This document shows, one piece after another, positions 47,884 through 58,396 of a DNA stretch of 64,000 bases. Every line of letters starts with the position of its first letter. Positions within the stretch are counted from its first letter, which is position 1. The position numbers were made by a program, and so were the translations under genes. The notes under the pieces were generated by a model. That model was given only the letters and a program-made list of their open reading frames with translations. It did no database searches and had not been told where the DNA came from. Origin of the DNA: Moniliella sp. 'wahieum' (taxonomy: Eukaryota > Basidiomycota > Moniliellomycetes > Moniliellales > Moniliellaceae); contig RSEE01000136.1 in the NCBI GenBank assembly GCA_003971905.1, positions 17,501 to 81,500 of the forward strand, in the 5' to 3' direction.

Positions 47884-48825
47884 CGGTACTCCCCCAAAGG
47901 AGACAACGCCAGTTGAACCTTGTCCTCTTTTGAGTGGCGCCGCTTTCCTGGGATCTCTCTCCTCTGGCCCGGCCGTTGGACAACCAGGGCCGTGGTCGTA
48001 ACAGAGTGGTGGTGTCGGCGGGTGCTACTAGTACTAGTCTGTCGCGGGTGAGGGGTGAGCCCAACCACCTACTGTGTATTATTTGTTTACGTTTCCATTT
48101 TGTATCGCCCAAGTCTTCTGTCTGTCTCTGGGTTTTTCGTCCGCTTTCCTCAACTTGTTCTTATGTATGGGCGTTGTGTCTCTATTTCACCGGTCCTATC
48201 TCGTATCCAAACTGTTTTGTTGTACCGCGAACTGTCTACCAAATATCGTTCCAGCATCATTGTCTCTGTCATGATGCCAGTATTATATGCAGAAGGTACA
48301 CTAGTAGACGCAGCACTAGCGTTTAGTTATACCGTAGTACAGCAGGGAATCATGGTGGCTGGCGAGACTATAGATGGACGGAGAACCACAAACAGATCAG
48401 AGTATCAGTACAAGCGGGTGCGATATAACAGCAGTGCCAGTCGAAGCAAATGCGTGCTTTTGTTACATGACTGGGATGTGCATACTACGAAGAAACGCTT
48501 CTTTTCCCCCACTTGGTTGATAATCTCGATAACGACAGCAGCCTTCCTTGGATTCTGCTGTGCCAATGCGGATCAACTGTTGTCATTGACCTCCACTGTC
48601 GGGATAGGGGTCGAGAAGAACACAACGGCCGGCCTGCCACTGTCTTTGCGCGATTCCTCGGTATGTGGTTCCACGCATATCCATACACCAACGTGGAGCT
48701 GGTGCCCGGTAGAGCATTGCCTGACACGGATGTGGGGGTGTGGACGTGAGGAGAAAGTGCTGATGGGGGTGGGTGACGATGGGCCTGTGAAGGTCGGCCG
48801 CTCAGATATGCTGGTGGATGATGCA

Positions 48826-48911
48826 TGGCGATCGATGATCGATGATCCCAAATCGGATGGCTGTGGATGCTTAGCTAAGCGCTTTAGCGCGTGACGCGTG
48901 ACGCGTGACGG
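48826..48911. repeat. ATCGATG and TGACGCG heptamer island
   Basis: GCGATCGATGATCGATGATC is followed by TTAGCTAAGCGCTTTAGCGC and then GTGACGCGTGACGCGTGACG. Confidence 0.85.
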
Positions 48912-48997
48912 GTGCAATGGGATCTCAATTTCATCACAAGCTGCTGGCTGGGGGTGCGTGGGGGCAGGTGGGGGCATAGGCAGGTGTGAATGTGAGC

Positions 48998-49085
48998 GCG
49001 AGCACTAGTCACTGTCACCGGTCACTTTGTCACCGGGCACCAACGACCGGCACATGTGACGTCACATGTCACATGTTACACCAAC
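48998..49085. repeat. Mixed CTAG, CCGG, CATG heptamer island
   Basis: GCACTAGTCACTGTCACCGG, TCACTTTGTCACCGGGCACC and GGCACATGTGACGTCACATG follow each other. Three different palindromic cores alternate with GTCA spacers. Confidence 0.75.
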
Positions 49086-49169
49086 TCAGAACTACTGACG
49101 TACTGCCCACTGCACGCAGCACTATACCCGTCTGAGATTTAGAGTTCTGAGCTCCGGCCGGCACCCTCT

Positions 49170-49250
49170 GGCTAGGCTCAGCGCTCAGCCGCTGCTCAGC
49201 TCGGGCTGAGTCCTGAGGCTCAGGCTCAGTGCGCAGGCCTCACGCTGAGC
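49170..49250. repeat. GCTCAG/AGCGCT island
   Basis: GGCTCAGCGCTCAGCCGCTG, CTCAGCTCGGGCTGAGTCCT and GAGGCTCAGGCTCAGTGCGC follow each other. It resembles 32900-32950 and 32010-32060. Confidence 0.7.
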
Positions 49251-49544
49251 TAGCTGCCTGTAACATTAACAGCTGTCCTGAGGCGGCGCCTGCCGAGGGT
49301 GGCGAGGGCGAGGCGGGGTACTGGCGGGGCTTGGCCAAGGCCAGACACACGCAAGCGGGGCGGTGCATTGGGCTCAACGTCCTATCGGAATGAATAAAAC
49401 AGCCCCGGACTCACCGGATCGATGATCGATGCCATGGCTTCAGACGCTTGTGCTTGGATCTCTGGTCCCCAGTCCCTGGTCTCTGGCCTCGGCTCAGCCT
49501 CCGAGATTTCAGAGAAGACGTCTGTAAGCTGTATCTCCGGTGCC

Positions 49545-49640
49545 GGTGACATGTGAAGCTGTGACGTGTGACATCTGACGGGATTGGATGGATTATCGAT
49601 TACGACTATCGATTACGCGTTACGCGCTGAATAAGCTGAG
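49545..49640. repeat. TGACATG/TTACGCG island
   Basis: CCGGTGACATGTGAAGCTGT, GACGTGTGACATCTGACGGG and TATCGATTACGCGTTACGCG are found within 90 bases. Confidence 0.7.
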
Positions 49641-50376
49641 CATCGGTTGAACACCGCTGTCACCGGTCACATGCACCGGCGAGCGATAATGGATACCTAG
49701 TGATCTGGGCGAGTGGAGAATGGAATTGGATACAGTTTGCTTGACAGGGTGGAGGTGTGGCCAGCGGGGGCAGCAGCTGCCGCCAACAGGGGGATTGGGT
49801 GGCACTGCCATGCGTCCAGGGCGGGCACTGCAGGGCACTGCTTGGCCCGCCTGGTCGCGGCCACTTCAATTTGAAACGCACGCAGTGCGTGATGCGCATG
49901 CGTCATCGCCATCTCTCTCTCCGCCCCGCGGCCGCCCAGGCGCAGCAGCGCACAACAGCAGCCGCGCCCAGAGCGTGCTAGTGCCGCCAGGGGCAGTGCC
50001 AGGCCCACGCGGTGCGGTGCCTGATGCATGGGGTTGCATGCATGCTGCCCCCGCGCGGGCCAGCACCAGCGCGGTGTGCCCCGGCAGCCAGGCGCACGGC
50101 CAGTGTGGGCGCGGGATCGCATGCTGCATGCTATCCGCCTGGTGCATCGCGTATCCAACGGCGAATTTGCCGTGCCAGATGCGCCCGCTCTGCGCCAGTG
50201 CCCGCCGCCCCCGGCCGCTCCCCGCCGTCTGCTGCTCATCCATCCCATCTCTCGCCCCCATCTCCGTCTCTCTCTCCGTCGTCCTTTCGGCTGCCTCCAC
50301 TGCCACCGCCACCGCCTTCGCCATCGCCATCGCCACCGCCCCGCCCCCGCCCCACCACTACCACCACCACACCACC

Positions 50377-53052
50377 ATGTTGGGCGCCCAGCAGCCACCC
50401 CAGGCCCCCGCACAACCTCGCGGCGTCCCCCCGCACTCGGCATCTCCCCATATCGCCGCTGCCACCCACTGGTGCTACTACCCTCCGTCCAGCGGGAGCA
50501 CCCCCAATCGCAAGTGGCGTTCCGTCTTGGGCTTGTCCAAGCGCACCTCCCCCGTTCGCAGCGCCTCCCAAACCAGCGATGGCATCCCCCCCCACATGCT
50601 CACCAACGACGCTCCCGCCTTCCAGCCGCCCATTTACCACGACAGGGCTGTTGCCATCCCGCCCTCTCAGCCGCCCTCAACCCTCGCCTCCCCAGCCACC
50701 TCCAGCACCGGCACTTCCTCCGACACGCCCAGCCCGGTCTCATCTGCGGAGCAGCCCACTGCCCAGCACCTGGCCTACCTGCCCAGCTCGCATCCTATCT
50801 TCCCCAGTGCCAACAACCACGAAGAACAGATGCGCATCTTCCATGCCGCCACGGGCGCTGCTACCACCCAGCTGGCCGATCCCACGCCCCAGGTCTCTCT
50901 ACAACCACCCGCACTGCCCAGTCCTCCGGGTCGGCCCCGCATGATGAGGCAGACACGGTGGAGATGCTAGGTCCCGTTAGTCCTTCTGTCTCGCCCACTG
51001 CCCAACTCCATTCTTCTCTTCCGTTCTCCTCGAACGAGTCCACGCCAACTGGCACCCCTCCTCCGACCTTGCCGGGCACGACGGGTTCCCTGGCACCTGC
51101 TGGACCGGGGTCAGAGAACGATCTGCAGCGTTGGCCCACGTTTACGGGTCGAACGTCCCGATGAACGGCAATGCGCTCAGTTTTAGTTCCCAAGACTTTG
51201 AACCACACAAGAAAGCCAACACGGGAAGCTTTTTACGTTCTGTTTCGCGCGCCGACGTCCCGTCCGGGCTCGCGTTCCGGGCCCTCGGTACCCCTCCGTC
51301 CCTGTTGAAGCGAAACACTCAGTCTCCTCGCCGGCGCAGGTATCGAGCGGCGGGTCAAACGGGAGTTTACCCAGTGCCCCTGCTCCTGCTACTCCTCGAC
51401 GCCAGGAGGAGGTGCGACATCGGGAGGCAGTACTAGTTCGCTTGGCGGTTGTTGCATTGGCGTCGCCGTGGGCGCGACAAGGACACTAAGGGCGGTACGT
51501 CGGTGCGTCCCAAACGCAAGGGGTCTTTGGGATCGTCGTTGGCTTTGCTTCATATCAATTCCCCCTCGCAGGCTAGTCCTGTATCTTCACCTTCCTCGCC
51601 CGCTCCCGTGCCGGCCAAACCGCATTCTTCTTCGGTTGGCCACCTGCCCGGCTTGGCCTCGACCTCCTCTGCGTCCCAGGCTCTGGCCCGACCGCGCATC
51701 CCCATGCCGCCGGGTGTGGGACGCCGCACCTACTCCACCTCCGCAATCAAGGTTGCCGCGGCCGAGGTGGGCCCCGGTTCGTTCAATAAGATTAAGCTCC
51801 TGGGCAAGGGGGACGTGGGCAAGGTTTATCTTGTGCAGGAAAAAAGTCGGAGAAGCTTTTTGCCATGAAAGGTACGTTTTTTTCCTTCTCTAAATGCGTG
51901 TGTGTGCGGGGGGGGTTAAGCGCTAGATACTGACTTTGGAGTCGGGTAACAGTTCTGAGCAAGAAGGAGATGATCAAGCGCAACAAAATTAAGCGCGTTA
52001 TGGCTGAGCAGGAGATCCTTGCGTCGCTCAACCATCCTTTTATCGTCACGCTCTACCACAGCTTTCAATCGGAAGAGTACCTCTACCTCTGTATGGAGTA
52101 CTGTGTTGGCGGCGAATTCTTCCGTGCGCTGCAATCCCTGCCGGGCAAATGTCTACCGGAGGAGGACGCCAAGTTTTATGCGGCCGAGGTGACAGCCGCG
52201 TTGGAGTACCTCCATCTAATGGGCTTTATCTACCGCGATCTCAAGCCAGAGAACATTTTGTTGCACGAGTCTGGCCACGTGATGCTCTCTGACTTTGACT
52301 TGTCCGCCCGTGCTGGTCCTCCTGGCGGTGCGCCAGCTGCGATCCGGCAAGCGACACCCACCAGTGTGCCCTTGGTCGACACACGATCTTGCATTGGCGA
52401 CATGCGTACCAATTCGTTTGTCGGTACTGAAGAGTACATTGCGCCCGAGGTGATTCAGGGCTGTGGTCACACCTCGGCGGTGGACTGGTGGACGTTGGGG
52501 ATCTTGATTTACGAAATGGTGTATGCCACGACACCATTCAAAGGTTCCTCGCGCAACGGTACGTTTTCCAATGTGCTTAAGCGCGACGTGGTCTTCCCCG
52601 AGTCCTCTCCCGGTCATTCCGTCCCAACGCTGTCCCTGGCGGGCAAGAGTTTGATCAAGAAACTCTTGATCAAGGACGAGACTGTGCGTCTTGGATCGGT
52701 TTCGGGCGCGTCGGAGGTCAAAGAGCACCGCTGGTTTGCTTCGCTCAACTGGGGATTGCTGCGAAACCGACAACCACCAATTTTGCCCCCTAAGCCCGCT
52801 GAGGTCCTTGCCGCCCTCGAGGCCCAACAGGCCCGTACCGCCGCTGCCGATCCGTTCAAGTCCGCATCGGCTTCGGCTTCCGCTGCTTCGTCCGTTTCGG
52901 GTCTGGCACCTCTGCCGCTGAACAGCACGCAGGGTCTGGCCCTGGATCATCTCCCTGGCACCCAGGGCGATGCTCGGTTCACCCCCGACTCGAACAACCC
53001 CTTCTCGGGCTTTGAGTGCATTACGCTTCACCATGATGAGGACAACGATTGA
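50377..53052 (+). CDS. AGC-family protein kinase of the Fpk1/NRC-2 type
   Basis: A Ser/Thr kinase of the flippase-kinase group. In yeast, Fpk1/2 phosphorylate the lipid flippases Dnf1/2. The start at 50377 (CACCATG) opens a long Pro/Ser-rich disordered head with at least three frame slips before 51449. The kinase begins [18 protein letters not shown] (about 51790). One A seems missing in an A run at 51841. The intron 51873-51952 (GTACGT, CTGAC branch) joins FAMK to VLSKKEM, with the VAIK-type Lys. [20 protein letters not shown], the catalytic [11 protein letters not shown], the DFDLS metal site, the activation segment [14 protein letters not shown] and [14 protein letters not shown] follow in one open frame. 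The DFDLS variant of DFG and the long insert before the TEEYIAPE segment are typical of this group. The tail ends [19 protein letters not shown], an AGC hydrophobic-motif-like end. Confidence 0.9.
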
Positions 53053-54648
53053 ACAAGCCCGCCCTCTCGTCCTGCCCACCGCCCTGCCCCTGCCCACCGT
53101 CCTGCCCATCGTCCTGCCATCGTCCTGCCCATCGTTTCCCTGTTCTCCCTGTTCTCCTCGTTCTCCTCGTTCTCCTCGTTCTCCACGTTTTCCTCGCCCT
53201 TTCCCCCGTCTTCCTTCTCTCTGTCCAACCGCGTACAAACCCACTCCCTCCGTTCCCCTCGCCTCTCGCGTTTGACCCCGACGTATTTCAACGCCAGGAC
53301 GGTACCGGTACCATGACCGTTCCCGAGACGCGTCGACCCTGTTGGGTACGACCTTTCGACCTTCGACCGTACGAGCGTACGACCGTACGACCGGTCGCTC
53401 GCTGCCTCTCCGCCTTGGCTTGGCTTGGCGTCACGTACTCCATCTTTAATTCCACCCGATCGCATCGCATCATGGCTGCCTCTTCGCAACTTTCCCCCCC
53501 TAGCGCCTTAAACCTCTTTTCGCTTTTCGGTCGCTCCCCTCCTCCCTCCCCTCTCTACCCGCCTGCTCTGAAGCCAGTCCCTCGCCCTCGCCCTCGCCCT
53601 CGCCCTCGCCCGTTATCTAGTTGTTTTTGCTTGAATCGGTACCCTCATCTCTACCTCTATTCGCAGTCGCAGTCGCAGTCGCAGTCGCAGCTGGCGGTGC
53701 TGGCCTGCCCCTCCCCCCCCGCTGGGGCACGCGCTTAAGTGGTGTATAGAGACAGCGCCTTACTAGGTCGACGGGCTGCCTGGGGGATCCCAGCGTGGCA
53801 GTTTTGTGTGCTGGCTGTGGCGCATGGGGCCTCGTCGATCGTCCACCACTGGCAGGCAGAGCCACAGGCAGGCTCTAAAGGGTTAAATCTTTACTTGGTC
53901 GTACGCCGAGGACCGCATCCTTAAAACTGCTCAGACTGAGCTACACGCGTCAGGGACTAGGACTAGGACGCGGGCGCCCAGCGTCTTCACGGCACGAAGA
54001 TGCAGTCATAGTGACGTTAGCTTGATCTATCTGTGTGTTTGGACCGGTCACAAGCTAGCACGCAGTTGGGTTTAATTTTGCGTCGGGGCAGTGGGACGTG
54101 CAGAACCCAGACCCACCGAGGTAGACCACAGCATGACCGTAGGACCATAGGATCGTGGGCGGGGCGGTCCAGCGCACACTACTTTACTCCCGTTGCTCCA
54201 GACGTCCGTGGTGGGCGGATGAACGGTGTCTGGCTCGGGCTAGTGGGTCCCATGGCAACTTCCAATGCCGGACCGAATCGGTCGTTATGCGGTACGGAAC
54301 GCATCTCTAGGCTTCAGGACTAATATGGAAGAGACTGAACGCCGCCCGTTACCCCGACCTTTCGATGCGCCTACTCTACCCAACCTGGCCTGTTGAGGCT
54401 GCTTCGACCTGTGTATGGAGGATTGGGCCTGTGCCTGACCTGTGTGGTCACTTAAGGAACAAGGATTGCGTGGTCTGGAGGGTCCTGAGTTTCTGACGTG
54501 CTAGGGGCTAGTACATCAGAGAGGTCTGGCACTTGACAGTAGGGTATTATAAGGGTCCCATTCCACTGATGTTGACAGTCTGCGGTGCAGTGGGTAAACC
54601 AGCCTCGATTATTGTCCGCGCACCTCGTCCCTAAGGCCTAAGGACAAC

Positions 54649-54700
54649 TGAGTACTGTGAGTACTGATGCATGAAGCTTGGAGCTTGAAGAGCTTGAAGG
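54649..54700. repeat. Heptads with changing palindromic core
   Basis: From 54658 the sequence divides into TGAGTAC, TGATGCA, TGAAGCT and TGGAGCT, then TGAAGAGCTTGAAGG. Four consecutive 7-bp words share the TGR head but carry three different self-complementary tetramers. Confidence 0.85.
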
Positions 54701-55233
54701 GCGATAATCGACAACGTGATGGTGGGACATACATTTGATGAGCGCGTAGCCATCCACATATCCCATTGAATCTCCTCCTCAGCCCAGCGTCCGCTCGGGT
54801 TTTGGCTCTCAGATCTCAAATCTCGCTAGCGCGTGATACAGGATGCAGGACATGGACAGACCATACCAGGTCTCCGTCTCCCTAGTCCCTCGACTCGTCT
54901 CGGACCACAGGTTCTGGCATGCATCTCCTGCCAAGCAACACACGGACCATGGAACGAGATCCCTAGTCCCTAGCTTCCCTCTGGCACACTGCCCTTTGGA
55001 TATTGGCCTCTGGTTCTTTAAGCTTTAAGCTTTACGCGTTACGCTTACCAAACTCTTGCCAGCGTCACGCGTCACGTCACACATCACATATCACACGTCA
55101 TGCGTCACGCGCCAACCCACGTTCAACGTTCTTGAACGTTCAACGTCTGCCTCGTTCATGCGCACACGCATCCTGTAGCCTGCACGCGCAACTATACCCC
55201 CGATCCACTGTGCCATGTACCCAGCATTGCCGC

Positions 55234-55359
55234 ACGCGCGGCGGTGGGGATCTACATGCTACAGACGATCCCGAAACGCATGCGCTTCATACACGCGCGG
55301 CGGTGGGGGATCTACATGCTACAGATGCTACAGACGATCCCGAAACGCATGTGCTCCAT
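55234..55359 (+). repeat. Tandem duplication of about 60 bases
   Basis: ACGCGCGGCGGTGGGGATCT and the following 39 bases (55234-55292) are repeated at 55293-55359, with one extra G and a 9-base insertion of ACAGATGCT. Confidence 0.9.
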
Positions 55360-55389
55360 GCGCAGCTCTCACGCGACGTTGAAGTTCAG

Positions 55390-55460
55390 TTAAACGTTAA
55401 ACGTTAAACGTTAAACGTTAAACGTTAAACACGTTAAACGTTGAACGTGTTGAACGGGGC
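55390..55460. repeat. (AACGTTA)n heptamer array
   Basis: TTAAACGTTAAACGTTAAAC and its continuation give at least five units of 7 bases, then CACGTTAAACGTTGAACGTG. It is the longest pure heptamer run in the window. Confidence 0.95.
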
Positions 55461-55549
55461 TTGGCGCTTGGCTGTCAGGCGGTCAAGTAGTCAGAAGGTC
55501 AGGCGGACAGACACGAAGACGGAAAATATGGGACAGACGACCTCGGGAC

Positions 55550-55615
55550 GCGTGATTAATTCGATTAATGATTAATCGATTAATGATTGCCACTGAAAAC
55601 TGAAAACTGAAAACT
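55550..55615. repeat. TGATTAA and TGAAAAC heptamer island
   Basis: GTGATTAATTCGATTAATGA and TTAATCGATTAATGATTGCC are followed by CTGAAAACTGAAAACTGAAA. Confidence 0.9.
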
Positions 55616-56302
55616 GTGGCCTGCTCGGTTCGCACCCTGGTACCCGAGTACCCGAGTTGGAGTTGCTCATTAACTGCTAAATTGTTAATTGCCCGCCAAC
55701 GTCCCACGTCTAACCCACAATGCTGCTGTGGGAGGCCGTGCCAGGCCGCATTCCCAGGCTGTGGAGCTAGGCAGCCAGGCCAGTGTTCAGTGTACGCTCG
55801 CCTGCCCTGGCTACGCGTGCGGGGAATCAGGCGAATCCTCACGCGCCTCACGGCTGAGCCTGAGTGACCGGTGAGGCGTAAGAAATTCAGGCGGCGACGC
55901 GTATCACATACATCACATGTCATGTGACGCAGATGGGTGCCCTGCGCCTGCCTTAGCGCCTGTGCCAATGGACGAGCACTGCCGCTGTGCCTGTCTGGAT
56001 CGTCTTGGAAATGGGCGATCCCACGCAGGGCTGCTGCCACGTGGGGAGTGCAAGGTTGCACACGCCCAGGGTCCATGTCTGTTCCACTGCCCCCCTGCTC
56101 CCGTTCCGCGTCCGCATCAGACGGGCGCTGTGCCTCCCCCGGGTGACCGCCGCTCAGCACTAGCTGGCACTCCTGTCTTCCCGCCGGAACTGTATCTGAC
56201 CCACACGCACCGAACATCCTCCTGCCCCACCTAGGTGCTTGGCCGTCGTCCCAGGCATGCCCTTTACAAGTCCAGGTTGTTTGGCTAGCAACTCGCGGTG
56301 CC

Positions 56303-56307
56303 TATAA
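56303..56307 (+). promoter_or_regulatory. TATA-like element
   Basis: CCTATAACCC lies about 100 bases before the GPI-protein start, followed by a TC-rich leader with TTTCTTTATCTTTCTCTTTC. Confidence 0.35.
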
Positions 56308-56407
56308 CCCCCTCCTCTCCACTCTTTTTCTTTATCTTTCTCTTTCTCTGCACCGCCACCACCCCTCTCCACCCCTCGTCGCACCCACTGCCGAATCGAA
56401 CTTCGCC

Positions 56408-57231
56408 ATGCACACCAACGCCGCTCTTCTTCTCTCCCTCGTCGCTGCCGTTGGCATGGCCAACGCTGCCGCCAACCCCGAGGCCACGCTGCACCTCGCT
56501 TCGTCATCAAGCGCGGTACGTGTTCTGCTCCCTCCCCCTCCTAGCCCATTGCTCAACGTGAGATACTGACGCGTGCCCTATCCGGACAATCCCCATCCTT
56601 ACTCTTACTCCTTAATCCGTTCCTTGTTGAACTGGTAGAACCGAACGTCTTCTCGGCCATCGGCAATGACATTACCTCGATTGGCGACGGTATCGTCGCG
56701 GGCGTGGAGAGCGTGTTTAGCCATTTGACCTCCAAGGGCGCTGGCGTTGCTTCTTCGACGGTCACCTCTGATGCCGTGGGCGAATTCAGCACGCTCCCGT
56801 CGGATGCAGCGGGCATTTTCACGACGGTCAAGTCAGATGCAGAGGGTGTGTTCAGCACCCTCACCTCCCAGGGCGCCGGGGTCTTGGCGACGGCATCGGC
56901 GGAAGCGGCCCAGGAATTGGCCACGATCGAGTCCAGGCTTGTCAAGGATAAGGCCAAGGCTTCGTCCCTGTATGCCCAGGCCTCGGCCTCGGCCGACCCG
57001 TCCATGTCCATGTTGGCCGACAAATATGCTTCGCGCGTTTCGGTGCTGGAAGCGTCGGCTTCGTCCGTTTCATCGTTGGCTACGGTTCGGCGGCCGTCGG
57101 CTTCGGCCGCCGCGGCGACTGCCGCCAAGGTCGGGACTGATGCCACGGACGGAGCTAAGGGCCAGATGGCGGTGCATGTGGGTGCTGCCCTTCTGGCCGC
57201 CGGGGCTGGTGCCGTCGGATTGCTGCTTTAA
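56408..57231 (+). CDS. Small secreted, probably GPI-anchored protein
   Basis: The family is unknown. The start at 56408 (CGCCATGC after a pyrimidine leader) gives a signal peptide MHTNAALLLSLVAAVGMANA. Near the end of exon 1 one base seems missing. The other frame reads RFVIKR, a Kex2-type dibasic site. The intron 56516-56638 (GTACGT, CTGAC branch, GGTAG) leads to EPNVFSAIGNDITSIGDGIV. The mature part holds short repeats of about 11-17 residues with GxFSTLxSxxAG and SDAxGxFST patterns, then a helix LATIESRLVKDKAKASSLYA. A Ser/Ala-rich spacer precedes a C-terminal hydrophobic tail HVGAALLAAGAGAVGLLL after small residues, as in GPI signals. It is most likely a cell-wall or surface protein of about 230 residues. 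It lacks cysteines, so it is not a hydrophobin or CFEM protein. Confidence 0.7.
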
Positions 57232-57550
57232 CCGGACCGCTTGTCTGTCTTTTGCCATGTGGCATTAGGATCTGGATGGTGCGATGGCTATTGCTGTACG
57301 ATGCAATACTGTCCAGCTAAAGGGATTCGACTGCTACGTTTTTGGTGCTTTTTATCTATTCATCTTTGATTCAATCTCTTCTTGCCCAAACCGTGCTAGA
57401 GGGCAGTGCTAGGGTTCACCTGCACTCTTTCCACTGGATCGGTGACGCTCGCTGGTTCGGGTGATTCGCCCCTTGCGCAGGTTGCGCCATTCCTTTATCT
57501 GTTCCGACTTGCTTGCTTTTTTGGGCTCTTGTCTTCTTTTCCCTTCAATC

Positions 57551-57699
57551 AGCTTGCTTGAAGGACTTGTGGCTGACTAGCCCTGCCTTCTTGCACACCT
57601 TGAAGGTGCGCCTCTGCTTCCTTGTTGTGTTGTCCTCCGCAATGGAGCTTGCTTGAAGGACTTGTGGCTGCCTGCCCTGCCTTCTTGCACGCCTTGAAG
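57551..57699 (+). repeat. Direct repeat of 55 bases, spaced by 40
   Basis: AGCTTGCTTGAAGGACTTGT opens both copies (57551 and 57646). They differ at a few bases. Confidence 0.9.
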
Positions 57700-57877
57700 C
57701 TCATCTTTCGTGCTGCCCATAGCCTAGCGTTCCTTAGCCGCACTGTAGCAAACCGAGGGTTCAACGGTGAAGTTCACCCCTGTCATGGGTCGGATGTTTG
57801 CCGCTTCGGTATGGTTCTGTTGTGGAAATAGTGGGTCTGGGTCGGGGGCTGGTCTCGCCTAGCGTGTGGCCGCTGGC

Positions 57878-57995
57878 AAGGTGTGACATGTGACATGTGA
57901 CATGGACATGTGATTGGAGACCAGGAGGTCCCAAGCGGTCGTGTCGGCCTGTGAGATCTGAGATCGGAGATCTGGCGTGGTGACATGTGACATGG
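57878..57995. repeat. TGACATG and TGAGATC heptamer island
   Basis: GTGTGACATGTGACATGTGA runs on into CATGGACATGTG. 50 bases later TGAGATCTGAGATCGGAGAT and GTGACATGTGACATGGTGAC follow. Confidence 0.9.
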
Positions 57996-58396
57996 TGACA
58001 AGCAATGCCTCCAAAGGCCCTGCGATGCGGGAGGAAGATCGGTGAGATGTGACATCGGACGCGCGCTGCGCATGGTTGAACGTTGAAAAGTGTAGTCTGA
58101 GGCAAAGGGGCAGTGTAGGGGACTAGGGAGAGTGATAGTGACATGTGCGGATGTGACATGTGACGGGGAAGGGCAGCTGTCGGGCGGGTGGGCGCGGGGC
58201 GAGTGTGTGGCGCTGTGCGCTTTGCCAGCGGCCAAGCCCAGCGGCCTCCGGCGTGTCACATGTGATGTCGCACCGCACTGGCCAGCGGCTGGGTGGTGGT
58301 GGTGGGCAGGGTGCGGCAGGGTGCAAGTGCTAGCTAGTGCTAGTGCTAGTGCTAGTGCTAGTGCAAGTGCTACTGCCGAGAACCGGAGGCCCGACG

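Larger units (their letters stand above)
47884..50376. other. Intergenic with many heptamer islands
   Basis: An open frame at 48055-48894 (279 codons) follows the repeat gene at once. Its translation has no family match and runs into the repeat island at 48826, so I do not call it. Islands of 7-bp words lie at 48826-48911, 48998-49085, 49170-49250 and 49545-49640. The stretch 50240-50376 is a CCACCGCC leader typical of the genes here and belongs to the kinase gene. Confidence 0.5.
53053..56407. other. Intergenic, repeats only
   Basis: No supported gene. Simple repeats include (TTCTCCTCG)n at 53155-53205, (CCCTCG)n at 53580-53615 and (GCAGTC)n at 53662-53690. Between 54000 and 54640 there is unique sequence with no open frame over 100 codons and no RNA family I can recognise. 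Heptamer islands occupy 54649-54700, 55018-55140, 55390-55460, 55550-55615 and 55885-55930. A duplicated 60-base block lies at 55234-55359. Confidence 0.5.
57232..58396. other. Intergenic with duplicated block and heptamer islands
   Basis: A 55-base block (AGCTTGCTTGAAGGACTTGT...) occurs at 57551-57605 and 57646-57699. TGACATG islands lie at 57878-57915, 57948-57995 and 58131-58170. (AGTGCT)n occupies 58330-58372. No gene is supported. A small minus frame over the duplicated block has Lys/Ala/Ser-rich translation and no match. Confidence 0.5.

Noticed and set aside
48055-48894. A 279-codon plus-strand frame after the repeat gene
   Set aside because: It has no family match and no CT-rich leader, and it runs straight into a heptamer island, so it is probably 3' flanking DNA that is open by chance.
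49720-50376. Long frames on both strands upstream of the kinase start
   Set aside because: GC-rich, pyrimidine-biased leader DNA. The CACCATG at 50374-50380 is the better start, and the upstream translations differ in character from the protein.
52216-53244. A 342-codon minus-strand frame
   Set aside because: It is the antisense shadow of the well-supported kinase domain and its CT-rich 3' flank.
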